From assembly GCA_964407285.1 (NCBI GenBank), contig CAYOVG010000095.1, positions 1 through 19,696 of the forward strand: DNA of 19,696 nucleotides, read 5' to 3'. The notes below the pieces were generated by a model, which saw only the letters and a program-made list of their open reading frames with translations, was not told the DNA's origin and searched no databases. Each line of letters begins with the position of its first letter. Within the stretch, counting starts at the first letter, position 1. Origin of the DNA: CAYOVG01 sp964407285. Its GTDB lineage: Bacteria > Desulfobacterota > Syntrophobacteria > Syntrophobacterales > Syntrophobacteraceae. Shown here in pieces: positions 6,065 to 14,764 of this stretch. The position numbers and the translations under genes are program-made.

Positions 6065-8113
6065 TCACAACACATGCATGCTAGCCATCAGGCCGCGCAG
6101 CTTCCCGGTCACCCAAGGAGGATAGTGGGGGCGCATATCTTCAGCCCACGCGCGGTACTCTTTGACGAATTCAACGAATTTACCCTTCTGGTCTCCCCGA
6201 AGAAGACGACGCACCGCGCTCACCGTGTCGGACGCAAGACTTGTATGAATCACGTACTGGAATAGAACCCGTCTGCGTTCTTCGTCTTCCTCCTTCTCGC
6301 AGAGTTCCGCGATGAAGTGGGGCAGGTGCGAAAGCCACTTGTCTCGGTTGTCAATGAGGAGCACACTCAGGGACTCTATCAATAGGCTCTGGACCTGCTG
6401 CTCAACGCTTCCTAGCACGTTCTTGCGCCATTCAGCGTCGGAGATAACTTCCCATACACCTTCCGCAACAGTCGGGTCGGTGTACACCTTCGTCTTCAGA
6501 GCAATGCACACAACGGCCTGATCTGTCAGACTGGACACCCCGAGTTTTCGCAGCGCATCGCAAAGGCCATCCTTCCTTCCGAGAATCCGGCTGGTCGTAA
6601 CGAGTTGCTGCAACGCCTTCGAATGCTCCTCCGTCTGGTATTCTGCCCATTTAAGCAAAGTATCAGCAAATGAGCATTCCAGAGCGAAGGTGGGCTCGCT
6701 CGGAGTCTCGATCGGGAAAGGCAACGAGGAAAGCGTGTTTGAGACCAGAGCATCGTGAAATCTCGCCTGGACATCCTCCGTTTGGTCTGAAGGAGCAAGT
6801 TCATCCAGGTGTTCGCCCATCAGTGTCAGCAGAGCCACAGCCCACGGGGATTTCACCGTGAACGTGACGTATCGCAGGAACGAACGCTGAATCGGCGCAC
6901 TCGCAGCCAGCCAGCACTGGCTGGACAAGTCTGAAGCAGGTTTGATCCACTTCTCCCGGTAGAACTTTACCGCGCCCGCATCAGCCGGGAAGAGGGCAGC
7001 GACCTGCTCCGCGAACCACCACGCAAAGCAGGCGATGCTTGCTCCATCATTGTCGGGCAAACGTGCTTCTAGATGGAATGTGTAGTGTCGCACAAGGTCC
7101 CGGCGAAGCGCCCACGGTTCGTACTCGGGGCGGCTGGCCCCTTTCCTGTGCGATTCCTGGATAACTGCGAGCACTTCGCTCCAGAGATCCGGCAACTTGC
7201 TTTCCGGAATCAGTTCTGGAAGGAGAACGAAGACGGAGCATGCGTGGTACCGGGATATAGGAGTCGATTCGGCGTTCGCCCATTCCCATACCTCCTGCCA
7301 GGGATCAATACCAGGATTGGAGGCAAGCCACTTCCTCACTGCGGTCGCCAAATCATAGGGAGGAGCGAGGGGCAGGAATCCGAGGTCGGCAAGGTACGCG
7401 TCGCACAACTCGGTAAGATTCGAGGAGCGAGCAACAATATCTGATAGAAGCTTCCCCAACGACCCATGATCCCGCTCGGGATGGCCGATAGGAAGGCTAA
7501 TTGAATCGAGCGAAGTCACCGAGGGATGGATCACCTTCGGTGTGTATGTGTTGAGACCGTCTTCAATCACCGGCTCGCTTCCGAGGCTTTGCCGGACCCC
7601 GTGCAACGCGATGAGAACATCATCGTACAGCGCGTCACAAATGGCGCCGGCGGCTGGCCGCCAATCCCCTGGTGTCTCGGACATCAGAGCATCCCGTGAC
7701 TCCTTCAATATGGCCGCTGTCTTCGGAGTCATGAACATAGGATCCTTCACAAGCATCTTCTCGATGCACTCCAGAGTTGCTTGCCGCACGTTTCGGTCGT
7801 CTGAGAAGAAGAGCACGGGAAGCTTGACGACCATTCGTTCCGGCTCGCCTGCTTCTGTCACGTAAAGCACAAAGGGTCCATCTGGAAGGTTCTGCCGCCT
7901 CCCGTGCTGTTGGTCGCGCAGTACGGCGAGATCCACGCCATCGCCAATAGACGGTGCCTGGTCGTCGATGAGATCAAGATCCTGAAGGGCGCGAAGGGTC
8001 CGCAGCCCTATGCGCTCAAAATGGCGTAGCGCAATGTTCCGCATACGGACCAGTATTGCACGCATCACGTTCCGCATCTCTTCAGGACTTGGGCTCTGTT
8101 CTTCGGGTGTCAT
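6065..8113 (-). CDS. 682-aa protein of unknown function, second gene of conflict-type operon
   Basis: I do not recognise this family. The product is 682 residues, soluble (no signal peptide or membrane segment), acidic and apparently almost entirely helical. Many short amphipathic stretches suggest a helical-repeat or scaffold protein. The N-terminus is charged (PEEMRNVMRAILVRMRNIAL), and the C-terminal 60 residues are Arg/Glu/Trp-rich (VRRLLRGDQKGKFVEFVKEY). No P-loop, nuclease or HTH motif was seen. The ATG at 8113 follows GGAG by seven bases and lies inside the end of the upstream gene, with a 32-bp overlap. The two are therefore almost certainly co-transcribed and translationally coupled. 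Context suggests an obligate partner, such as a regulator, inhibitor or sensor subunit, of the hydrolase-TPR-PIN protein. The gene ends 58 bp from the IS630 remnant, with no clear terminator between. Confidence 0.85.
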   Translation of the reverse strand: MTPEEQSPSPEEMRNVMRAILVRMRNIALRHFERIGLRTLRALQDLDLIDDQAPSIGDGVDLAVLRDQQHGRRQNLPDGPFVLYVTEAGEPERMVVKLPVLFFSDDRNVRQATLECIEKMLVKDPMFMTPKTAAILKESRDALMSETPGDWRPAAGAICDALYDDVLIALHGVRQSLGSEPVIEDGLNTYTPKVIHPSVTSLDSISLPIGHPERDHGSLGKLLSDIVARSSNLTELCDAYLADLGFLPLAPPYDLATAVRKWLASNPGIDPWQEVWEWANAESTPISRYHACSVFVLLPELIPESKLPDLWSEVLAVIQESHRKGASRPEYEPWALRRDLVRHYTFHLEARLPDNDGASIACFAWWFAEQVAALFPADAGAVKFYREKWIKPASDLSSQCWLAASAPIQRSFLRYVTFTVKSPWAVALLTLMGEHLDELAPSDQTEDVQARFHDALVSNTLSSLPFPIETPSEPTFALECSFADTLLKWAEYQTEEHSKALQQLVTTSRILGRKDGLCDALRKLGVSSLTDQAVVCIALKTKVYTDPTVAEGVWEVISDAEWRKNVLGSVEQQVQSLLIESLSVLLIDNRDKWLSHLPHFIAELCEKEEDEERRRVLFQYVIHTSLASDTVSAVRRLLRGDQKGKFVEFVKEYRAWAEDMRPHYPPWVTGKLRGLMASMHVL

Positions 8114-11100
8114 TCAGGATCTCCGTTACTATTCGCAGATAGTCTTCATCAGAAAGCTTCAGCGCCGCTTGGACGGCCTTCACGGCAGCGGACACGCGTT
8201 CATCATCTGTAAGGTAATTCGATTTGAGCAACATGTGTGAGATCAGTAGCTTGCCGGTAAACGAGCCGATTCTAACTTTGACACGTCCGTGCAGAACACG
8301 CGGCTGAGACGGCAGGCACTCCTGAACACACCATTCGGTTAACCGTGTAGCAGTATCATCCGAGAAATCGCCGTCATCCCACAGGCTCATGAGCCATTTG
8401 GCGACCAGATCAATCCACGAAAGGTAGAGCCGCATCGCCATCGATTCGTTGAGGTCCGTATTCTCCACTCCACCGAACAAGCCCGTATCCCGCATGCAAT
8501 CGTGAACGTACTCAGCTACCTCCCGGAGAGTCAGGCCAGGCGGGTTCCCGCGGTACTGCGCTGCATACGTCTTCAAGATTGTTGTAGATGGGACAAGGAA
8601 TCGATAACGCCACCGCATGAGAGTACGCATCGCCTCCGCGGCACAAGAAGAATCCAGCCTGCCGGACTTGGACAGGGCCAGTACGACAGTATCGGAACCG
8701 AAGGCTGCGTTGGGGGCACCTTGCCGCTGGTTCAATATCATCATCTGGCAGGCACGTTCATCGGCCAACAATGGAACGCCGTGATCTTGAGCTATGAAGC
8801 TCGCCAGGAAGGCAAGGAAGTCCTTATCATCGAGGCCTCTATCTTTCGTTTCTTGCGACACGACCGACTGCACAAACCGGAAGCGTTTGTCGTTGCGGAT
8901 GTAATCCCATAGATTGAAATGCCATCCTCTCGTTTCCTCCTGATAGCGGATAGCATCAAGTCTCAGCCTTAGTTCGACTTGGGCCTCACCCACAATGTGT
9001 ACACGATAGAATCTCGTGACCACGCCCAAATGCCCAAATGAAGTAAGCGTTTCCAGAGTCGAAAGCTCGATATGGACATCCTGTAGTCGTACCAGCGGGG
9101 GATGTTCACCGTCTACACCGGTCGGCTTAGCGCACACCTTGCCTATGCGTTCGTACGCCCCATCATCCACAAGACCCGCCTCATAGACAGGCTTGATCAC
9201 ATCGATGAGGTGATACCGATGAACGTCTGCGTCATGGTACTCGTCCGCGACAGGAAACGGCCCCTTTCTGCCTATCTGCTCGTCGATCATGACAATCGTT
9301 CCGTCAGCCACATGGCGACTAATCTCCTCTGCCGTCCGTTGACGGGAGCGCTGGTGAATGACCATCTTTTTTCCGTCTTCCAACACGGTTGCCAGGTACG
9401 TCTGGGGAATCAGGACTTTACCGAAATAGTCCGCGGCCTTGTCCAGAAGACCAAGTCTGTGCAGTGTAATCAGTGCTGAGAGATCGGCCACCACCGGCGT
9501 GCCGGGCGGCGGACATTCCAACGGCAGCAATGCACGGTGGCCATCCCCCATTTCTTCAACGTGGAATCCATTCGTCGAGTAGATTGTGTAGCTGGCGCGG
9601 TTGATCGGGTCGTCGCCAACCCAAGCCAGTTCTTGTGTGCGCAATCGCCACGCCCAGTACACTGCATCTGCGGAAAGTTGCGCCGCCCACACCCATGGCA
9701 TGCGTCCCTTCAGCATTTCCGCATGGATATGCCTTCTTCTGTCTTCCGCGGCCTTGAAGGACTCTTTGAAAATTTCAAGTGCCTCGTCGGTATGAATCAT
9801 ACGGAAAGCATTCTCTTCCACGAGACCGGCAGCATGGAGTTCATTAAGCTTAATTAGCGCTTCGTGTGCGAATTCTTCATCACCTGCTGCGTATGCTGTA
9901 TTCATACATGCGAGAAGGAAGTCCGGCGAATCCCAGAAGGCATCCCGGAACTGCTGAAGAGAGGCGCAAGCGGCATCTGGGTCACCCAGACTCAAGTGAA
10001 GTTCGGCGCGTCCCAATACGGCACGGAGGTCTGGGTGATCAGTCTTGCAGGCCTCGTCATACAGGGCAAGGCTCTCCTTCGGCCTATAGAGTTGAGAAAG
10101 GCAGAGTGCCAGATTCACAGTGTGAACTGGATTTCCGGGCTCAGCTTCGTGCAGTGCTTGGAACTGAATCGCGGCTTTGCCTACGTCGTGCAGATGGAAT
10201 GTGTAGAGCGAAGCCAGATTGCCACGTGCAATGAGGTTGTCGGGCTGTGCCGCAATCAGCGCCTCGTAGCATTCGACAGCGACAGCCACCTTCTCAGCCT
10301 GGAAGGCGAGGTCCGCCGTTTTGTGAAGTAGCATGGGCGCTCCCGTCCGGCGCGCGGCAACCTGAAACATCTCGACCGCTTCCGCGAGACGGCCCTGCTG
10401 CATCAAAGCATTGCCTCGCAGTTGCAGCCAGTATATATCGTCTTCCGCCTTCTGTTTGTCGAGGGCTTCAAGTGCTGAGGCCCCATTCCCGGCGCGAATC
10501 GCCCGAGCAGCATCAAACATTGCCTTCAACTGTGCGTTGTGGTCAACCAGGGGGCAGGCGATACGCTCGCACTCCGTCACGGCATCGCCATCCAATTCTT
10601 GCCAGAGTTGCTGGAACAGCTTGAAGAGATCTTCCTTCTTCTTATTGGTGTTTGCGAGCGGGAGCAGCTTCTTCGCTTCCTCGTACGCCGTTGTATGTTG
10701 CCCCATGTGAGACTCGACGACAGCCGCAAGGATGTTTGCGTCCAGATCGTCGGGATGGTCCTCTCGCAGTCGCCTGGGAAGGTCCGGCGGGGGAGTCATG
10801 TAGCCACTCATTACGCTTCGCGCCACGTCGGTTGGCACCGGAGTGCGTGTTGACATGAGTCGCGCAAGTGTTGCTACTTCATCATGATGGCCCAGCAGAT
10901 GATGTGCCTGCCAGCCGATCTTGACCGCAATGGTTCCCAGTTCCGAATCAACAGAGCCACCAGTGACGATGCGGGACAAGACAGGGTCGAGATCTTTGAG
11001 AACCTGCTGCACCGCCACCTGTTCGGTCTCGCAGAGATCTTGCGGCAGGATGTTCTTACCCGGCTCCTGATTGGCCAAAGCGCGAACTAGGGTCGTGTCG

Positions 11101-12854
11101 GCGAGGCGCACAACACACTGGGGATACTTGCTCCGATCATCTTGTTTGCCGGCCCAGTCAACGAGTGCCAGTGCATCATTTCGGCGACCCACAGATGCGT
11201 AGGCCGCGACTCCGAGGTCACACCATCTCAAGTGCGGGGCCTTTCCCTCGATCAGTCCTACTGCCCCGTCTGCATCTTGCTCGCTCAGGTACATCGCAAC
11301 GCGTATCCGAATCGCATAGGGGTCATCGTGGTCAGCGAGAAGCCGAAATGCGGCTTCCGGCCCGTTTTGAATTCTTTCTATCGAACCTCTGAGCGCGTTC
11401 ACATCCGCAGCAAGCGCCGGTCGTGGCAAAGCCGCCAAGAGTGCGTCGATCTGGGCGAGAAAACCGTTTGCCTGCTCGATGTGTGCTGGAGACTCCGGGT
11501 CCTTTCTCTCAGCACGAATCACATGCACGCGCGCTATCAAGAAGAGGTACTCAATCAGGCGTGGACAGGCGGAATCCTCGATGCCCTTCAACTGTTCTTC
11601 GAGCCGACCTGAAAGAAGAAGCGCTACGTCATAATTCCACACAGACAGATGTGAGCGAATCTCCGCTGCTATGTCGTCCGCGGTCTCCAGTTTCTCGACT
11701 ATTTCGGCAATATTTGTGAGAGTTGCTCGCTCGCGCGACCTGGCGAATGCCTCGCCGGAAACTCCGTCCGTCTCTTGCCGAGGCATCTGCGTTACCGGGA
11801 ATTCATTTCCCCAGGTTTGTCCCTCGATCGGCATGTAGTCCGTCTCACCGCCTTGTGCCGCTAGAGAGGAGTACTTCACGTTAAACGGGACGACATCCTG
11901 CTGCGCGAGGAGTCGGTCAATCACACTTGCTTGTTGGCCAATTACACTCGCTTGCTGGTAGACGGTGTTGATCAGTTTGCCGGTCTGGTCGGAAGGGGAG
12001 GACGCTATAGCGAGAGGCACTCCGCTTGGCGAGGTGGCCGAAACGGGATGTCGTGGGACGAGTACGTGGTTTCGCAGGAGAACCCTCGCTGCGCCGCAAA
12101 CCTGCGCGTTCCGGTCGCGCGGTTTGGAGATAGAGATGTGATCTTCGTCGAGACTTACGGGATTCGCACCCACGCCCGGATGGGCCGAGGTGGGATTGAC
12201 GATGTGCAGGTATCCTTTGACGCAACGCGATTCGAAATACGTGACTGTCTCGATCCCGAGACGCGGGGCGTGATTGCGGTACCAGTCATAAAGGTCGCGA
12301 AGATGGGCATCGTGCTGGCGAAGGTCCTCAATGCTGACTGTGCTGCCGAAGACCTTCCGAAAGTTGTTGACGAGTGATGCCAGAACTGTCCCCGTGTGCG
12401 GTGTGGCAAGGAAGAGAACGGCTCGCGTGTGGCGAGCCACTCCTTGCATGCGCGACTCCGTGGATTCGACGGCCTTTCGGAGCAATACCTTCACCAGAAG
12501 GCCACCCAGGCTGTGGCAGATGAACATGAGGGGGCGCTGGCCGAGCTCCTTTAGGCTGAGGAGATCCAGCACCTGTAGTGCGCGATCGGGCAAGGCCATA
12601 CTGTACCCGGAGTTCCGGGACCCGCAGTCGAACAAGCCCTTGAAACGCGACCATAGCGACGGACTGGCAGCGTAGCTTAACGACCAGACGCCGATCTCCG
12701 GAAATTCCTCCCCCAGCCAATGAGGCCACGAAGTCGAGTCGTCCGTGCCGTGGCGCCACGTCTGATGTGCATCGCCGCCCAGCCCATGGACGTAGACAAC
12801 ATCCGCCTTGCGGGCGGTATCCTCACAGCCGGAGATCGGAATCAGTTGGCTCAT
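8082..12854 (-). CDS. 1590-aa serine hydrolase-TPR-PIN multidomain protein
   Basis: N-terminal residues 17-265 form an alpha/beta hydrolase of the SesB/DUF676 type. HGLGG (23-27) is the oxyanion loop, CHSLGG (113-118) the nucleophile elbow with Ser115, ATPHTG (150-155) a family signature, and DHISISKP places the catalytic His at 239. A linker at about 285-375 holds a short QQASVIGQQASVIDRLL coiled-coil-like stretch. Residues 380-1035 are helical, with clear TPR units from about 780 (GRLAEAVEMFQVAA, PDNLIARGNLASLY, PRAVLG-type helices). Residues 1118-1400 look like a PIN nuclease: VVADLSALITLH (D1124), TVLED (E1159), LLADERACQ (D1365) and FGSDTVVLAL (D1388), with a long insert between. No NTPase P-loop is present. 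The ATG at 12854 is fixed by an in-frame stop at 12858-12860. Likely role: sensor with two toxic effector domains in a conflict or phage-defence operon; this is inference. Confidence 0.85.
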   Translation of the reverse strand: MSQLIPISGCEDTARKADVVYVHGLGGDAHQTWRHGTDDSTSWPHWLGEEFPEIGVWSLSYAASPSLWSRFKGLFDCGSRNSGYSMALPDRALQVLDLLSLKELGQRPLMFICHSLGGLLVKVLLRKAVESTESRMQGVARHTRAVLFLATPHTGTVLASLVNNFRKVFGSTVSIEDLRQHDAHLRDLYDWYRNHAPRLGIETVTYFESRCVKGYLHIVNPTSAHPGVGANPVSLDEDHISISKPRDRNAQVCGAARVLLRNHVLVPRHPVSATSPSGVPLAIASSPSDQTGKLINTVYQQASVIGQQASVIDRLLAQQDVVPFNVKYSSLAAQGGETDYMPIEGQTWGNEFPVTQMPRQETDGVSGEAFARSRERATLTNIAEIVEKLETADDIAAEIRSHLSVWNYDVALLLSGRLEEQLKGIEDSACPRLIEYLFLIARVHVIRAERKDPESPAHIEQANGFLAQIDALLAALPRPALAADVNALRGSIERIQNGPEAAFRLLADHDDPYAIRIRVAMYLSEQDADGAVGLIEGKAPHLRWCDLGVAAYASVGRRNDALALVDWAGKQDDRSKYPQCVVRLADTTLVRALANQEPGKNILPQDLCETEQVAVQQVLKDLDPVLSRIVTGGSVDSELGTIAVKIGWQAHHLLGHHDEVATLARLMSTRTPVPTDVARSVMSGYMTPPPDLPRRLREDHPDDLDANILAAVVESHMGQHTTAYEEAKKLLPLANTNKKKEDLFKLFQQLWQELDGDAVTECERIACPLVDHNAQLKAMFDAARAIRAGNGASALEALDKQKAEDDIYWLQLRGNALMQQGRLAEAVEMFQVAARRTGAPMLLHKTADLAFQAEKVAVAVECYEALIAAQPDNLIARGNLASLYTFHLHDVGKAAIQFQALHEAEPGNPVHTVNLALCLSQLYRPKESLALYDEACKTDHPDLRAVLGRAELHLSLGDPDAACASLQQFRDAFWDSPDFLLACMNTAYAAGDEEFAHEALIKLNELHAAGLVEENAFRMIHTDEALEIFKESFKAAEDRRRHIHAEMLKGRMPWVWAAQLSADAVYWAWRLRTQELAWVGDDPINRASYTIYSTNGFHVEEMGDGHRALLPLECPPPGTPVVADLSALITLHRLGLLDKAADYFGKVLIPQTYLATVLEDGKKMVIHQRSRQRTAEEISRHVADGTIVMIDEQIGRKGPFPVADEYHDADVHRYHLIDVIKPVYEAGLVDDGAYERIGKVCAKPTGVDGEHPPLVRLQDVHIELSTLETLTSFGHLGVVTRFYRVHIVGEAQVELRLRLDAIRYQEETRGWHFNLWDYIRNDKRFRFVQSVVSQETKDRGLDDKDFLAFLASFIAQDHGVPLLADERACQMMILNQRQGAPNAAFGSDTVVLALSKSGRLDSSCAAEAMRTLMRWRYRFLVPSTTILKTYAAQYRGNPPGLTLREVAEYVHDCMRDTGLFGGVENTDLNESMAMRLYLSWIDLVAKWLMSLWDDGDFSDDTATRLTEWCVQECLPSQPRVLHGRVKVRIGSFTGKLLISHMLLKSNYLTDDERVSAAVKAVQAALKLSDEDYLRIVTEILNDTRRTEPKS

Positions 12855-12860
12855 CGTTTA

Positions 12861-13734
12861 ACGGCCTTTTCTAATGGATCTGGTAATTAAGCCCACCGCG
12901 CCTCCCAGTTTGACAAGACCTAACGAAGCTGTCGGAAAACTATTAATCCTAGGCTCAGGAGGTTTCCATTCGGTCCAAAAGCCGGGTAACGAATTCAGGG
13001 CTATGTGGAGCCATTTTGGACACCCCATATTTGGGGTGATGGCCAGGTAGAAAATTCGAAGGAAGAGACCCGCCCTCCGCTGTACTTCACCGGCTCTCTG
13101 TCCATGCAGCCCCACTTACTTCATTCTCTCCGTCTGCCAGTAATACGATAGGACTGTGGGAAATTCGCAACGATTCCCGCAAAGCACACAAGTTGGCTGT
13201 GGAAGGCGATCTACGGGTCGAACTTTCGTAAATATTTCGGCCTAAAACTGAGTAAAATAAAGGCTTTGCGGCCATTTTCTCCAGGAATGGCTGGGAAATC
13301 CGCTATGTTGGTTATACTCCGAACGGCTGAAAACCATACCTTTCGGCGAGAATCTACAAATTTCGGAGACTCAAGAAACGTTGTGACTATAGACACTTGA
13401 GATATGAATCCTCAAAATTTGTAGTTTTTTGACCGAATGTCCAGAAATCCAATTTCCACCCGTTCGCAGTATAGCTCATTATCTCAGAGTATTTAGATAC
13501 TGCATGTTTAAAGCCTCTGCAACTACTATTTTCTTATCTCCCTTGCGTGAATTTTGCCATCCGTTCTCAAGAGGATTCTGGTAGGTCTCCCTTGTCTCTT
13601 CCCCTCCGCTTCGTCTTGTGAACCACGGGGACGCCCTTAACTTATCAACTTAAATCAGGACCACTCCCTGATTCTTTGCGATCTCGGCTCTTCGGGCGAC
13701 CGATTTGCTCACAGCCACAGTTGAAATGTTCAGC
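12861..13734. other. 874-bp stretch with no convincing gene
   Basis: Short reverse-strand frames of 61-85 codons exist but show no family resemblance, no good ribosome sites and no coding-like composition. The stretch upstream of the hydrolase-TPR-PIN gene must contain its promoter, but I could not pick one with confidence; AAAAGG ten bases before its ATG is the only ribosome-site candidate. A strong 7-bp hairpin lies at 13021-13038. Composition becomes AT-richer than the flanks around 13200-13560. GGGGACGCCCTT at 13627-13638 repeats the motif at 4314-4325. Confidence 0.6.
13021..13038. other. Perfect 7-bp inverted repeat (hairpin)
   Basis: CACCCCATATTTGGGGTG forms seven base pairs around a TATT loop. 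It lies about 170 bp upstream of the hydrolase-TPR-PIN start. It could be an operator, a terminator-like hairpin without a T run, or the end of an old mobile element; nothing decides between these. Confidence 0.5.
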
Positions 13735-14355
13735 TGTCCAAATCATTGAGCAACCATCAGGGGATACCGGAACACTGTAATGTGGCAACAGCCGCTCGTT
13801 ATCCCCTGATGGTCTCAATCCTTGGGGAACTCACGATGGGACACCTCAGTACTTTAGTGTGGAAATACCTCTCCAATACCTCCCCGGTGGTTTCGACCAT
13901 CGGAGAACCATCAGGCAGTTCCATAAAATCCGAGTGTGGAAACACTCGCTCGTCACCTCCTACATGGTTTCAATCATCGGTGACCCCTCGGGCAAGTGGA
14001 GAAGTCGGTGGGAGAAATGGGGTCAGGTCTTGTATTATGACATCATGAAATCCGACGGGAAGACCGCACCTGATAAGTTTTGCAAGTATGTGGAACCGCC
14101 CCCCTGACCTGTCCTTGGTGGTCTTCAGCACAGAGCATTCCACAGCAAAGTTCAATGATTTCCATCATCGCGCACTCTGAATCCTGTAGCGTGGAACCGC
14201 CCCGCCCTTCACCTCCTCCATGGTCTCAATCATCGGGGAGGTAATGGGCATGACCTGAATTCCCACGTGTGGAAACAGCCACCCAATACCTTCCCTAATG
14301 GTTTCGATCATCGAGGAACTCGCAAAGGGCAGCCTTGATTCAGTAGTGTTCCTTT
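13735..14355 (+). repeat. Degenerate 77-bp tandem repeat array
   Basis: Two sub-motifs recur in register. TGTGGAAACAGCC-like boxes start at 13781, 13858, 13935, (degenerate near 14009), 14089, 14190 and 14268. ATGGTTTCAATCATCGG-like cores start at 13809, 13887, 13964, 14118, 14220 and 14298. Box-to-core spacing is 28-30 bp throughout and unit spacing is 77-78 bp. The exceptions are 154 bp (one nearly erased unit) and about 101 bp (one unit with a 24-bp insertion). The rest of each unit is weakly conserved. Several cores form hairpins such as CCGGTGG...CCATCGG. No open reading frame follows the array. This is not a standard CRISPR because repeats are too divergent and there are no unique spacers. 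Confidence 0.75.
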
Positions 14356-14496
14356 CCCAAGGTAGCATCGCTTTGCTTTTGGCGGCAAGTGAGAACGGCG
14401 GCTTCATGGCATTTTCGGAACGCCCATGACCGTTTCATCGCGATGTTCTTATTACGGCTGGACTTGCCGTTCCCATTCAAGAACGACTTTACGTTC
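14356..14496. other. Short gap after hicB without a gene
   Basis: Lies downstream of the reverse-strand hicB, between it and the repeat array. I see no HicA-like coding sequence in any frame. The only structure noted is the hairpin that overlaps the hicB stop. Confidence 0.5.
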
Positions 14497-14498
14497 TT
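14479..14498 (-). other. 7-bp hairpin at the hicB stop codon
   Basis: AAGAACG at 14479-14485 and CGTTCTT at 14492-14498 pair perfectly around a six-base loop and overlap the TAA of hicB. There is no T-run after it in the direction of hicB transcription, so it is at best a weak terminator or an mRNA-stabilising element. Confidence 0.45.
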
Positions 14499-14724
14499 AC
14501 GCGCAAAGCTTTTGCAACTCGGCGGATTGGCGGGGAATCGGGAGCGCCCTACCATGCTCCAAGGCAGTCTCGATCCAAAGATCCATGGCGATTCGCAGTT
14601 CCCGTAACGCATCTTCCGGAGTCTCCCCGAAGGCCGAGCAACCTCTCAGGTCCAGAGCGATACCGATGAAGCCTTCATCAGATTCACTCCAAAATATCAC
14701 TACAAGATAATTCGGTTTCTCCAT
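14497..14724 (-). CDS. HicB-like antitoxin domain protein, solitary
   Basis: The 75-residue product has the HicB fold signature: LVVIFWSESDEGFIGIALDL, then GCSAFGETPEDALRELRIAM and a helical end through LWIETALEHGRALPIP. HicB antitoxins bind the HicA mRNA interferase and often carry an extra DNA-binding tail. This one has only the compact HicB domain, as in the stand-alone HicB_like family. The ATG at 14724 is preceded by AAAGGAG at good spacing. No hicA is visible on either side; both flanks are 77-bp repeat sequence. The gene is intact and may be a decoy antitoxin, a leftover, or the partner of a HicA encoded elsewhere. Confidence 0.82.
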   Translation of the reverse strand: MEKPNYLVVIFWSESDEGFIGIALDLRGCSAFGETPEDALRELRIAMDLWIETALEHGRALPIPRQSAELQKLCA

Positions 14725-14764
14725 TGCTACTCCTTTGGGAAACCATCTTCAAGTATAACTATAA

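Noticed and set aside
8082..12854. STAND or other NTPase domain in the 1590-residue protein
   Set aside because: I looked for a Walker A motif; DQTGKLI and EPGKNI are the nearest strings and neither fits the pattern or context.
12858..13396. Reverse-strand frames of 61-85 codons as small genes
   Set aside because: No ribosome sites of quality, no recognisable motifs and inconsistent composition; left as non-coding.
14340..14612. HicA toxin downstream of hicB
   Set aside because: The overlapping reverse frame has no HicA features (no KNGF-x-x-x-R-x-x-GSH-type motif) and is out of frame with plausible coding sequence.
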